A stretch of DNA of 64,000 bases from contig LR590083.2 of NCBI GenBank assembly GCA_901457705.2, forward strand, positions 1,302,597 to 1,366,596, written 5' to 3'. Positions 26,715 to 34,766 of this stretch are shown here, piece by piece (the stretch's first letter is position 1; each line of letters begins with the position of its first letter). The translations under genes were made by a program, and so were the position numbers. The notes below the pieces were generated by a model. It was not told the origin of the DNA, searched no databases, and saw nothing but the letters and a program-made list of their open reading frames with translations. The DNA comes from Beijerinckiaceae bacterium RH AL1. GTDB lineage: Bacteria > Pseudomonadota > Alphaproteobacteria > Rhizobiales > Beijerinckiaceae.

Positions 26715-26987
26715 GTGTCCCGCGTCGCGCGCGCCCGCGCCGTCGTCTCCGACCACGCGGTGGTCCGCTATCTCGAGCGCGTCCTGCGCGTCGACGTCGA
26801 CGCGTTGAGGTGCGAGGTCCTCGGCCTCGTCGAGGGCGGCCTGGAGCGCGGCGCCGCCTCCGTCCGCCGCGACGGTCGCTCCTACGTCGTCGACGGTGGG
26901 AGGATCGTGACGGTCCTGCCGAAGGGGGGCCGCGCCGGCGCGCGCCGACGTCCGACGAGGGCCGAGCGCGAGGTGATGGCCGGCTAG
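26715..26987 (+). CDS. Small phage-type hypothetical protein
   Basis: This 90-residue protein starts at GTG one base after the regulator stop. The core VVSDHAVVRYLERVLRVDVDALRCEV followed by YVVDGGRIVTVLPKG (in pieces) resembles small proteins of unknown function carried by alphaproteobacterial prophages: SDHA-x-x-R-x-LER then a strand ending TVLP. No function is known. Beyond its TAG the same frame stays open for 41 further codons through the 12-bp repeats as an IQV-type repeat, so an ancestral longer form is possible. Confidence 0.5.
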   Translation: MSRVARARAVVSDHAVVRYLERVLRVDVDALRCEVLGLVEGGLERGAASVRRDGRSYVVDGGRIVTVLPKGGRAGARRRPTRAEREVMAG

Positions 26988-26992
26988 GGCTT

Positions 26993-27180
26993 GGCCATTC
27001 AGGTCATGATTCAGGTTCAGATTCAGGTACCGATTCATGTACTGATTCAGGTGGCCGTTCAGGTCCCCATTCAGGCTGAACGGGTACCTGAATCCGCGCC
27101 GTTTTCCCTCTGATTCAGGTGCCCGTTCAGGTCGCCGTTCAGATGTCGTTCAAAACTGATTCAGTAACCCGTTCAGTAGT
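26993..27180. repeat. 12-bp-period TTCAGGT tandem repeat array
   Basis: Seven units with consensus NNCCRTTCAGGT follow each other exactly (TTCA core at 26998, 27010, 27022, 27034, 27046, 27058, 27070). A ~32-bp spacer holds two inverted CTGAA copies (27076 and 27088, again 12 bp apart). Six more direct copies follow at 27114, 27126, 27138, 27149, 27160 and 27172. The array is non-coding, less GC-rich than its surroundings, and lies in a phage-like region. It looks like an iteron or operator array. Confidence 0.85.
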
Positions 27181-27455
27181 CGGCGCTCGGCGACAGTAAG
27201 GTCGGGACTAGTCGGGACTTGCCGCCGCCCCGGCAAATAACGGCGGGCCGACCTCACGCATTTTTGCTGTGGAAAAACCGCGGACGCGTTTGGCGCCGGG
27301 GCGGTCCTGCGGCACGATCGGGGCCTGTCGCGCGCCTACGCGGGCGACAAAAGTTCAGTGCGCCGCCCCCTGGGACGGCGGGGCGGGGGGCCCGGCTCCT
27401 CGCCCGGTTTTAGTCTTCCCTATCCTCGAAAACCGCCAACGCGAAATGCGCGCGC

Positions 27456-27560
27456 ATGCACGCCTCGGTCTTCGGAATGTCGGGGATCGTGTTCGTGCCG
27501 GGCCAGGGCAACAACGTCTACATCTTCCCCGCCATGGGCATGGCGGTGCTGTCCAGGTGA
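27456..27560 (+). pseudogene. Fragment resembling NAD-dependent malic enzyme
   Basis: The frame starting at ATG 27456 contains GIVFVPGQGNNVYIFPAMG, which matches the GQGNNxYIFP motif near the C-terminal third of NAD(P)-dependent malic enzymes (where Asn residues contact malate). The likeness ends at about GMAV, and a stop follows after three codons; nothing malic-like precedes residue 9. It is a roughly 70-bp relic, possibly a scar of recombination. No full malic enzyme is in this window. Confidence 0.45.
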
Positions 27561-27595
27561 CGTGGATTCCGCCCTACCGGGCGCTACGGCGCGGG

Positions 27596-27602
27596 GATGG
27601 CC
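27596..27602 (+). repeat. Left target-site duplication of IS21 element
   Basis: GATGGCC directly before the left terminal TGT of the IS21 element; an identical heptamer follows the right end at 31759-31765. Confidence 0.85.
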
Positions 27603-27714
27603 TGTGTTTCGGCCTGCAAAACTGACCCCCTTATCGGGGTGATCGGCGTCCAAAACTGACCCCTTAATCTTGGCCTGTTGCGCTGTCCGTTTTGACGGCG
27701 GGCGGGCGGCGGGG

Positions 27715-29211
27715 ATGTTGGTTGTGGAGACGGTCGGCCGGATACGGCGGGAGCATCTGGTCAAGGGCAAGTCGATCAAAGAGATCGCCCGCGACCTGAA
27801 GATCTCGCGCAACACGGTGCGCAAGGTGCTGCGCTCGGGCGAGACCTCGTTTGCTTACGAGCGCGAGGTGCAGCCGCGGCCCAAGCTCGGGCGCTGGAAG
27901 ACCGATCTCGAGGCGATGCTCGCCCGCAACGCGACGAAGGCGGCGCGGGAGCGCCTCACGCTGATCCGGGTCTTCGAGGAGCTGCGGGCGCTCGGCTACG
28001 AGGGCGGCTACGATGCGGTGCGCCGCTATGCCAGGGTCTGGGCAAAGGGGCACGCGGCGGCGAGCGCGGAAGCCTATGTGCCGCTGGCCTTCGCGCCGGG
28101 AGAGGCGTTCCAGTTCGACTGGAGCCACGACATCGTGCTGATCGGTGGCGCGACGACGACCGTGAAGGTGGCGCACGTCCGGCTCTGTCACAGCCGCATG
28201 ATGTTCGTCCGAGCCTATCCGCGCGAGAGCCAGGAGATGGTCTTCGACGCGCACGACCGGGCCTTCGCCTTCTTCAAGGGAGCCTGCAGGCGCGGCATCT
28301 ACGACAACATGAAGACGGCGGTCGAGACGATCCTCGTCGGCAAGGACCGCGGCTACAATCGGCGCTTCCTGCAGATGTGTGCGCACCATCTCGTCGAACC
28401 CGTCGCCTGCACGCCGGCGTCGGGCTGGGAGAAGGGGCAAGTCGAGAACCAGGTCGGGCTTGTCCGCGAGCGCTTCTTCACGCCTCGGCTGCGCGTGAAG
28501 AGCTACGACGAGCTGAACGGCATGCTGCTCGACCGGTGCGTTGCCTATGCCAAGGCGCACCCCCATCCCGAGCAGACCGACCGAACGGTGTGGGAGATGT
28601 TCGAGGCCGAGCGCCCGCACCTCGTGCGCCACGCCGGCCGGTTCGACGGCTTCCATGCGCTACCGGCATCGGTCTCGAAGACCTGCCTCGTGCGCTTCGA
28701 CAACAACAAGTACTCGGTCAGCGCCAGCGCCGTCGGACGACCCGTCGAGATCCAGGCGTATGCCGACCGCGTGGTGATCCGCCAGGACGGCCGCATCGTC
28801 GCCGAGCATAGCCGCGTCTTCGGCCGCGGCGCGACCATCTGCGATCCCTGGCACTACGTGCCGGTCCTCGCCCGCAAGCCCGGTGCGCTGCGCAACGGCG
28901 CCCCGTTCAAGGACTGGGTGCTGCCGCAGGCGATCGATCGCATTCGCCGCAAGCTCGCCGGCTCCGACGACGGCGACCGGCAGATGGCGAAGATCCTCGC
29001 CATGGTGCTCAGCGACGGCCTGCAGGCGGTCGAGAGCGCCTGCGCGGAGGCGCTGATCGAGGGCGTCTCGTCTGCCGACGTCATCATCAACATCGTCTCG
29101 CGGCAGCGCGACCCCGCGCCGCCGATCACCATCATGACGCCGGACGCGCTGACCCTCCGCCATGCGCCGATCGCCGATTGTGCCCGCTACGACAGCCTCA
29201 GAAGGATCTGA
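27715..29211 (+). CDS. istA: IS21 family transposase
   Basis: This 498-residue transposase has an N-terminal helix-turn-helix (HLVKGKSIKEIARDLKISRN, then TVRKVLRS) and an RNase-H-like DDE core: the first Asp in FQFDWSHD, the second acidic region around IYDNMKTAV, and the Glu in EKGQVENQVG. A C-terminal beta-barrel follows (FDNNKYSVSASAVGRPVEI). It cuts and joins element ends with help of IstB. ATG 27715 gives the usual start; an upstream TTG at 27670 is in frame. Intact. Confidence 0.95.
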   Translation: MLVVETVGRIRREHLVKGKSIKEIARDLKISRNTVRKVLRSGETSFAYEREVQPRPKLGRWKTDLEAMLARNATKAARERLTLIRVFEELRALGYEGGYDAVRRYARVWAKGHAAASAEAYVPLAFAPGEAFQFDWSHDIVLIGGATTTVKVAHVRLCHSRMMFVRAYPRESQEMVFDAHDRAFAFFKGACRRGIYDNMKTAVETILVGKDRGYNRRFLQMCAHHLVEPVACTPASGWEKGQVENQVGLVRERFFTPRLRVKSYDELNGMLLDRCVAYAKAHPHPEQTDRTVWEMFEAERPHLVRHAGRFDGFHALPASVSKTCLVRFDNNKYSVSASAVGRPVEIQAYADRVVIRQDGRIVAEHSRVFGRGATICDPWHYVPVLARKPGALRNGAPFKDWVLPQAIDRIRRKLAGSDDGDRQMAKILAMVLSDGLQAVESACAEALIEGVSSADVIINIVSRQRDPAPPITIMTPDALTLRHAPIADCARYDSLRRI

Positions 29212-29214
29212 CCC

Positions 29215-29955
29215 ATGGAACGTCTACTGGAACGCACCGACATCCTCGACATGATGGGCTCGCTCAAGCTCTTCGGCATGCGCTCGGCCTTCGACGAGAT
29301 CGTCACCACCGCCGTCAAGCGCCAGCACGAGCCCCAGCGCCTCGTCGGCGACCTGCTCAAGGCCGAGATCGACGAGAAGCTGGCCCGATCCATCAAGTAC
29401 CAGATGACGATTGCCCGGCTGCCGCTCGCCAAGGACGTCGCCGACTTCGCCTTCGTCGGCACGCCGATCAACGAGGTCCTCGTGCGCGATCTTGCCGGCG
29501 GCCACTTCATCGCCGAGCAGCGCAACTGCGTGCTCGTCGGCGGCACCGGTACCGGCAAGACCCACCTCGCGATAGCGATCGCCCGCAGCTGCATCCGTGC
29601 CGGCAAACGCGGCCGCTTCTTCAACACGCTCGATCTCGTCAACAGGCTCGAGGCCGAGACCCGCGCAGGTCGTCAAGGACGCCTTGCGGACTATCTCACC
29701 CGCATGGACTTCGTCATCCTCGACGAACTCGGCTACCTTCCCTTTGCGCAGAGCGGCGGCCAGCTGCTGTTCCACCTGATCAGCCGCCTCTACGAGCGCA
29801 CCTCGGTCATGGTCACCACCAACCTCGCCTTCGGCGAATGGCCCAGCGTCTTCGGCGACGCCAAAATGACCACAGCGCTGCTCGATCGCCTCACCCACCA
29901 CTGCGACATCGTCGAGACCGGCAACGAGAGCTGGCGCTTCAAGAACCGAGGCTGA
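29215..29955 (+). CDS. istB: IS21 helper ATPase
   Basis: This 246-residue AAA+ helper has Walker [12 protein letters not shown] and Walker [13 protein letters not shown], plus sensor-1 like [11 protein letters not shown], all diagnostic of IstB. IstB assembles on DNA and activates the IstA transposase. It starts three bases after the istA stop, the usual operon. Apparently intact. Confidence 0.96.
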   Translation: MERLLERTDILDMMGSLKLFGMRSAFDEIVTTAVKRQHEPQRLVGDLLKAEIDEKLARSIKYQMTIARLPLAKDVADFAFVGTPINEVLVRDLAGGHFIAEQRNCVLVGGTGTGKTHLAIAIARSCIRAGKRGRFFNTLDLVNRLEAETRAGRQGRLADYLTRMDFVILDELGYLPFAQSGGQLLFHLISRLYERTSVMVTTNLAFGEWPSVFGDAKMTTALLDRLTHHCDIVETGNESWRFKNRG

Positions 29956-30056
29956 AGGGGGCTTGGGACCGCGCTCGCCCCGGCTCCGCAACCCCGACCA
30001 GCTTACGCCGGGGCGAGCGCTACTGAAGCGCCCGTGCAAGCGGCAACAGAGGGGTC

Positions 30057-30064
30057 AAAGTTGG
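30057..30064 (+). repeat. Left target-site duplication of ISL3 element
   Basis: AAAGTTGG, matched at 31714-31721. Because the element may begin with GG, the boundary is uncertain by one base. Confidence 0.8.
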
Positions 30065-31713
30065 GCTCTGTCGCATTTCTGATGATGGCCCCCGGTTACG
30101 CGGCGCCGATGAGCCGAGCTTGCAGGAGATCGATCTTCGCCCGGCCGTACATCTGGCGTTTCACAAGCTTCAGTCGCGTCACCTGGCCTTCCGTCTGGCC
30201 GTTGGACCATGAAGTTGTGATCGCGGCGCGGACTGCGGCTTCATCTTTGGCGATGCCGTTGGCGAAGGAGACGACGAGACTGTTGCGCGCCATCTCGAGC
30301 CAAGGTGTCAGATCATCCTTGATCTTGCGGCGGATCATCGAGTGGAAGCGATCGATGCTATGTCGCGCCTCGACGAGCGTCGGCAAGCCGGCTTCGATGG
30401 CGGCGATCGTGACCGCGTCGGCCTTGCTGAGATGATCACGCCCGATCGTCATCATGCGTGCGATGGTTCGGGCTGACGGCACCCGCTGCAACTGCTTGTC
30501 GCTAGCCTGTTCGGCACGGCGCCGGCGCGTAGACCATTCGCCGACGACCCGCAGCGATCCACGGAAGCCCTTCTCCTGCAACTGCCGCCAGAGTGCGGCG
30601 CCGTTCCGGCAGCCACCTTCCCAAAGCGCGTCGAGAAGCGGCAGGTACGCCTCGAGCGAGCTCTGCCGAACACGGAAGACGTCGCTTCGGCACCCGCGAA
30701 CGATCTGTCGGACGGTCCCGCGGCTAAGGCCCGTGCGTCGGACGATCTGCTTGATCGGCATGCCCTCCGTCGCCAGAGCCATCACGGCGGCGTTGGCGTC
30801 CTCCCGCCGCAGATAGCCCTCGTACTGCAGTCGTTCGGCAGATGTGAGAAGGTCCGGATCGATCGTCGTCGAGCCGATCGCCCGCCGGATCTCCCGCATC
30901 GATTTGCGGACCGCGTCGAGGAACGCGCGGCTGGCGTTCTCCATCAAGTGCCAACGATCGGCGACCTGGGTGGCGTGCGGCAATGCCTTCGCAACCGCTT
31001 CGCTATAGGCACCGCCGCGGTCTCGCGCGACGATCTCGATCTCTGGGCGCAACGCCAACCAGGCTTGCGCCGTGGCGCGCTCGCGATCGGGCAACAGCGC
31101 GACGACCCGACGGCGCTCGAGGTTGCAGACGATCGTGCCATACCGGTGATTGCGCCGATACGCCCAGTCGTCGATGCCAACGACGCGCAAGGGCTCTGAC
31201 GGCTCCAGGCTTCGCCGCCTCACGACGCGCAGCAAAGTGTCCTTGCTGACCGGCAGCATCAGCCGCTTGGCGAAGCCTTCAGCCGGACGCCCACCCAAGG
31301 CGAGGCCGAGATGATGGACGATGATCTCCAGCCTCGAGGTTCGTCGCGCCGATGGTGCCAAGACCTCGGCGCCAAAGCGTTCGGTGAAGATCTGTTTTGG
31401 GCACGATGCGAAATCACACCGGAAGCGCCGCGCGACGATGGTGATCGTGACGCTTCGTCCCGATGACGGGAGATCCGCCACCGTCCTTCGGTAGCGACTG
31501 TGAACGCGGCGAGAGGCAAAGCCGCACGAGGGGCACGGCTGAGACGTCAAGGTCGCCCTAGCTGTGATCGACGTTTTGGTGTCTTCCGTGCTTACGCTCT
31601 CGACGATCAAGCCCGCCGGCACGAGGCATCTGGGACGAAGGGCGGCCATGCGATGATTCTCCTCGAGAGAACCGTAGGCCGACACCCAACTTCATCAGAA
31701 GTGAGTCAGAGCC
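30065..31713. mobile_element. ISL3-family insertion sequence nested in the IS21 element
   Basis: About 1.65 kb. The left end reads GGCTCTGTCGCATTTCTGAT (counting the shared G at 30064) and the reverse-complemented right end GGCTCTGACTCACTTCTGAT, with only a few mismatches. An 8-bp duplication AAAGTTGG flanks it, as expected for ISL3. The insertion interrupts one of the IS21 right-end repeats (GGGGTCAAAGTTGGACGCC before insertion). One transposase gene on the minus strand fills it. Confidence 0.92.
30096..31649 (-). CDS. ISL3 family transposase
   Basis: This ~517-residue transposase begins with a zinc-finger-like [15 protein letters not shown] segment typical of ISL3, followed by [15 protein letters not shown], and a DDE core beginning [20 protein letters not shown], with further elements [11 protein letters not shown] and [13 protein letters not shown]. 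The C-terminal half contains a HTH-like [19 protein letters not shown] insertion and ends near the right IR. ATG 31649 is preferred; the reading frame extends to 31685 with another ATG. No disruption is seen. Confidence 0.94.
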   Translation of the reverse strand: MAALRPRCLVPAGLIVESVSTEDTKTSITARATLTSQPCPSCGFASRRVHSRYRRTVADLPSSGRSVTITIVARRFRCDFASCPKQIFTERFGAEVLAPSARRTSRLEIIVHHLGLALGGRPAEGFAKRLMLPVSKDTLLRVVRRRSLEPSEPLRVVGIDDWAYRRNHRYGTIVCNLERRRVVALLPDRERATAQAWLALRPEIEIVARDRGGAYSEAVAKALPHATQVADRWHLMENASRAFLDAVRKSMREIRRAIGSTTIDPDLLTSAERLQYEGYLRREDANAAVMALATEGMPIKQIVRRTGLSRGTVRQIVRGCRSDVFRVRQSSLEAYLPLLDALWEGGCRNGAALWRQLQEKGFRGSLRVVGEWSTRRRRAEQASDKQLQRVPSARTIARMMTIGRDHLSKADAVTIAAIEAGLPTLVEARHSIDRFHSMIRRKIKDDLTPWLEMARNSLVVSFANGIAKDEAAVRAAITTSWSNGQTEGQVTRLKLVKRQMYGRAKIDLLQARLIGAA

Positions 31714-31721
31714 AAAGTTGG
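31714..31721 (+). repeat. Right target-site duplication of ISL3 element
   Basis: AAAGTTGG, identical to 30057-30064. Confidence 0.8.
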
Positions 31722-31758
31722 ACGCCGATCAGGGGTCAACATTGCGAGCCGATTGACA

Positions 31759-31765
31759 GATGGCC
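31759..31765 (+). repeat. Right target-site duplication of IS21 element
   Basis: GATGGCC, identical to 27596-27602. It contains the ATG of the downstream terminase gene. Confidence 0.85.
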
Positions 31766-32389
31766 GAGACCCCCAGGAAGCCCCGCAAGCCCGCCAGGAA
31801 GCCCGCCACGGCCCCCGTCGCGGTCGCGGAGGTGGCGCGGCCCGACTTCGCGTCCAAGCTGCGCGAGCGGTCCGTGGGCGGCCTCTCGGACCTGCTCGGG
31901 ATCGACAGGTCCACCATCAACAAGTGGGTCAAGAAGCACGGCTGCCCGGTGGTCCGCGAGAGCGCGGGCCGCGGCGCCGGCAACGAGTGGAAGCTCGACG
32001 TCGCCGCCGTGTTCGCCTGGCACGCCAAGTGGCAGCGCGAGCAGCTCCTGGAGGCGACCGCCGGCGGCGAGGGCGACGACCCGGACGCCGACCTGAAGCT
32101 CTTCAAGCTGGCCGAGATGGCGAAGCTCCTCGTCCCGGTCGACGAGGTCGTGGCCATGCAGGCCCGCGTCTACTCGCAGATGCGCCAGACCGTGATGGCG
32201 ATGCCGTCGCTGATCGGGCGCGGCTTCCCCGGCTTCCCGAAGGAGCGCGTGAACGCGGCGGTCGACCGGGCGGATGACCTCGTCGGGCAGGCCCTGGAGA
32301 CCTTCGCGAAGATCCAGGCGTCCGCCGTCCCGGAGCAGTCGGACTCGATCCGGATCGTCGACGATGCTGCTCAACCTCCGCAGGAGTAG
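31760..32389 (+). CDS. Phage terminase small subunit, Nu1-like
   Basis: This 209-residue protein has a Lys/Pro/Ala-rich basic N-terminus, then a winged helix-turn-helix-like segment SVGGLSDLLGIDRSTINKWV followed by KKHGCPVVRE, as in lambda gpNu1 DNA recognition proteins, then a helical part with KLAEMAKLLVPVDEVVAMQA typical of the Nu1/DUF1441 terminase small subunit group. It would recognise phage DNA for packaging. The IS21 element ends one base before the ATG, so the original ribosome-binding site is gone; the ATG lies within the target duplication. No large subunit follows. Confidence 0.72.
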   Translation: MAETPRKPRKPARKPATAPVAVAEVARPDFASKLRERSVGGLSDLLGIDRSTINKWVKKHGCPVVRESAGRGAGNEWKLDVAAVFAWHAKWQREQLLEATAGGEGDDPDADLKLFKLAEMAKLLVPVDEVVAMQARVYSQMRQTVMAMPSLIGRGFPGFPKERVNAAVDRADDLVGQALETFAKIQASAVPEQSDSIRIVDDAAQPPQE

Positions 32390-32561
32390 GCTCGACCGGG
32401 TCAAGGCGCTCTGCGCCACCGGCATCGCGTTCCTCGCGTCGAGCGAGGTCGCCGCCCGCGACGCGGCGGTGCCGAAGCCCCGCGTCGACATCGTCGACCG
32501 GAACCATGACCACGACTATGAGCCGCCCGGCTCGGGACATCTGCGCCTCACCAAGCTGTAG
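32364..32561 (+). CDS. Possible small hypothetical protein
   Basis: A 65-codon frame beginning MLLNLRRSRLDRVKALCATG inside the end of the terminase gene. The C-terminal part (VDIVDRNHDHDYEPPGSG) is acidic and His-rich. No family, no strong ribosome-binding site; position directly after a terminase small subunit is the only support. It could equally be chance. Confidence 0.25.
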   Translation: MLLNLRRSRLDRVKALCATGIAFLASSEVAARDAAVPKPRVDIVDRNHDHDYEPPGSGHLRLTKL

Positions 32562-32701
32562 AAAGCATCTTCGCTATCTCCACGCGCTAGGCTAGTATCC
32601 TTCTTACAACAAAAGCCGCGATTGGATGAAGAGGGGTCCTTGATTATATTCGTGTGCAGCCGACACCATCGTCAAGATTGTTCAGCGGTGGGAGAATCCT
32701 A

Positions 32702-32983
32702 ATGATCACACGAGGTACGCATCATCTACATACGGAAAGCGCCGTTGGTGTAGCAATGGGGTGCGACTCGTGGTCAGTTGCGCACAGAGAGGATAAGGTC
32801 TCGCCGTCAGACGGTATCGACGATTTCTCTGCCGAAGAAAGCCCAGCGATCTCAACCTGCGAGAATTCGTCTGAGCATCCCGACGCTTTTCTAGCGCGCT
32901 TGGCTCACGAGTATTGGGAGAAGTTGCGACATGCGCGACTGGATTACGAGGCATTATGGCTTGAGGAGGGTACCGAGAAGTAG
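32702..32983 (+). CDS. Hypothetical protein in lower-GC DNA
   Basis: A 93-residue frame starting at ATG 32702 with gtgggaga eight bases upstream. It is hydrophilic and acidic; the C-terminal third (DAFLARLAHEYWEKLRHARL) looks like one amphipathic helix. No family is recognised. Local base composition is visibly less GC-rich than the flanks, as is usual for acquired DNA. Confidence 0.4.
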   Translation: MITRGTHHLHTESAVGVAMGCDSWSVAHREDKVSPSDGIDDFSAEESPAISTCENSSEHPDAFLARLAHEYWEKLRHARLDYEALWLEEGTEK

Positions 32984-33202
32984 ACCGCGAGTCCGCTTCG
33001 TGCCCAGATCGGACGCTCAGCGGATTGCCTGCATTTCCCCAAAGCGGACATCGAGAAATCGTCGACGCTCGAGGGCGCAAGTTCGACGAGGCCACCCTCG
33101 ACCTAGGGCCACAAGAGGCTCCAAAGTATGCTGTCGACAACTTAACCGCTTGGTCAAATGGTACAATCGACAAGTCGAGGATCTAATTTCCTCAGCCTAG
33201 GC

Positions 33203-34336
33203 TCAAGTATGGGCTCCTTCGAGGATGAACGAGAAGCGGGTACCGCTTCCGACCAAACTCGAGACGGTCAACGCACCGCCCATTCGCTCGACAAGGTCGC
33301 GACACAGCAGGAGGCCTAGCCCGCTACCACGCTCCCCCGCCGTGCCGTTCGTGGACGACCTTCGGTCGAGCTTGAAGAGGTCGGCGACCACGTCCGGTGG
33401 CATTCCGATCCCTGTGTCGAAAACAGCGATCTCGGTCTTACCACTCTGCAGACTTGCGCAAATGGTGATCTGTCCGCCCGGCTGCGTGAACTTGATGGCA
33501 TTACTCACGAGGTTGCGGAGCACTGCCGCCACCATTCCCTCATGCCCGATCGCGCGTGCGCGGTCGCAGTCAAGGATGATCGTCAGACCCTTGTCTGAAG
33601 CCGCCACCTCGGCTCCCGATCTAGTGAGCATCGCGATTTCTTCGACGTCGATCTCGGCCAAGGTCGTGGCGACCGTATCCATCTGGAGGCTTGCCCAGGC
33701 AAACAGCCCTTCCATGAGATCGGCCGCTTGACTTGCCGATCCGAGCACGGCGCGCGCCCGCTTCTCGACTGAAGCGTGATCACGAGCCTCCACGGCTTGG
33801 CTAAGCGTTTTGGATAAGCCGAGGATGGCCTGGAATGGATTTCGGAGATCATGGGCGAGGATCGAGAAGAACAGCGACTTCTGGCGATTGAGAGCATCAA
33901 GTGCAAAGCTCTTCTCTTCGGCCTCGCGCCGGGCGCCGCGTAGTTCGGCTATGAACTCCCTCCGAGCTTTCGCGTAGCGGATCGCTCTCGCGAGGCTCGA
34001 CGGCGTCAAGTCGGCCTTCGTGAGATAATCGAGCGCGCCGGCTCCGATCAATCTCACGGCCACGTCGGGGTCGGCATCGCCGGTCAGCATGACAACCGCC
34101 TGGGCGCCGCCTTCCGGCGCGATCAGCGCGGCGAGGAGGTCAAATGTGTCCACGTCGGGGAGCCGATAATCGAGGAGGACGCAGTCGAAGTCGTGTAATC
34201 GGGCAAGGTCGTGGCCAGAAGCGCCGTCCGTCGCCTCGGTCAGAGTATGCTCAAGGCCCGACTTAATAAGCGCACGGCGCACCACGGCTCTGTCGACCTG
34301 GTCATCGTCGATCAGGAGGATCGTTGACGCGCTCAT
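33203..34336 (-). CDS. Response-regulator/histidine-kinase hybrid
   Basis: This 377-residue cytoplasmic protein begins with a receiver domain (ILLIDDDQVDRAVVRRAL, phosphoacceptor Asp in FDCVLLDYRLPD) and continues, after a short coiled coil, to a HisKA histidine (FFSILAHDLRNPFQ) and a HATPase domain (LVSNAIKFTQPGG; VFDTGIGMPPDVV; GSGLGLLLCRDLV). A receiver in front of a kinase can relay or inhibit phosphotransfer. It is the last gene of a three-gene operon with a PAS kinase and a single-domain regulator, four bases after the regulator stop. Confidence 0.9.
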   Translation of the reverse strand: MSASTILLIDDDQVDRAVVRRALIKSGLEHTLTEATDGASGHDLARLHDFDCVLLDYRLPDVDTFDLLAALIAPEGGAQAVVMLTGDADPDVAVRLIGAGALDYLTKADLTPSSLARAIRYAKARREFIAELRGARREAEEKSFALDALNRQKSLFFSILAHDLRNPFQAILGLSKTLSQAVEARDHASVEKRARAVLGSASQAADLMEGLFAWASLQMDTVATTLAEIDVEEIAMLTRSGAEVAASDKGLTIILDCDRARAIGHEGMVAAVLRNLVSNAIKFTQPGGQITICASLQSGKTEIAVFDTGIGMPPDVVADLFKLDRRSSTNGTAGERGSGLGLLLCRDLVERMGGALTVSSLVGSGTRFSFILEGAHT

Positions 34337-34340
34337 GGGA

Positions 34341-34766
34341 TCAAGCCGGGAATTCGACGATCCTCCAGTAGTGCTCGAGCAAGGACACCGCCTGCATGAA
34401 GGTGTTCGCCGGATCCTGCTTTACGATGTAGCCAGCGACATGGTGACCGTAGGCGCGGGCCTTGTCCTCCTCCGCCTTCGAAGTCGTTACCATGAAGACG
34501 AGCGCAGACCTGAGGTCCTCGTCGGCACGTATTGCCTCCAGAAATTCGATTCCGTTCATCCGAGGCATGTTGAGATCCAGGAGGATGAGATGGGGCTTGT
34601 CGAGCTTGGTTCGGCCGTTCTCGCCGCGGAGGATCTCCAAAGCCTCTATGCCGTCGCGCGCAACGGTGATCGGATTGGCGATTTTACCTTTGGCGAAGGC
34701 TCGTTTAAGGCCCTGGACGTCGACCTCGTCGTCATCGACCAGAAGTAGGTTCACTGTCGGCGCCAT
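34341..34766 (-). CDS. Single-domain response regulator (Rcp1-like)
   Basis: This 141-residue receiver domain has acidic pocket VDDDEVDV, phosphoacceptor Asp in HLILLDLNMPRMNGIEFL and Lys in IVKQDP. It has no output domain and the sequence style (NPITVARDGIEALEIL) matches Rcp1-like regulators that partner with bacteriophytochrome-type kinases. It overlaps the upstream PAS kinase by 35 bp and precedes the hybrid by four bases, so all three act together as a phosphorelay. Confidence 0.92.
   Translation of the reverse strand: MAPTVNLLLVDDDEVDVQGLKRAFAKGKIANPITVARDGIEALEILRGENGRTKLDKPHLILLDLNMPRMNGIEFLEAIRADEDLRSALVFMVTTSKAEEDKARAYGHHVAGYIVKQDPANTFMQAVSLLEHYWRIVEFPA

Larger units (their letters stand above)
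27181..27602. other. Gap with a short malic-enzyme-like remnant; no intact gene
   Basis: 422 bp between the repeat array and the IS21 element. Apart from a fragment at about 27480-27551 that reads like part of NAD-malic enzyme, there is only GC-rich sequence with runs of G and C and no supported reading frame. Confidence 0.6.
27603..31758. mobile_element. IS21-family insertion sequence, split by a nested ISL3 element
   Basis: The left end at 27603 (TGTGTTTCGGCC...) and the reverse complement of the right end at 31758 (TGTCAATCGGCT...) share the pattern TGT-ATCGGC-TGCAA-TTGACCCC, followed in both by GATCGGCGTCCAA and a second TGACCCC. These multiple end repeats are typical of IS21. istA and istB lie inside. 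A 7-bp duplication GATGGCC flanks it. Without the nested ISL3 copy the element is about 2.5 kb, the normal size. istA and istB are intact, but the right end is separated from them. Confidence 0.93.
25150..32561. mobile_element. Probable prophage or integrative-element remnant next to tRNA-Lys
   Basis: Starting at the tRNA-Lys 3' end, the region contains an XRE-like regulator, a small phage-type gene, a repeat array, IS21 and ISL3 elements and a Nu1-like terminase small subunit. There is no integrase, no large terminase and no structural genes, so the element is degraded or was truncated by the insertions. Boundaries are approximate; no direct repeat of the tRNA 3' end was seen. The right end could extend into the less GC-rich region beyond 32.6 kb. 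Confidence 0.5.

Noticed and set aside
27600-32000. CRISPR array
   Set aside because: The repeats here are IS21 terminal repeats, and the 12-bp array at 27 kb has no spacers; no cas gene is in the window.
33025-33186. 53-codon frame from TTG 33025 ending IDKSRI
   Set aside because: Somewhat protein-like but no start signal or recognised family.
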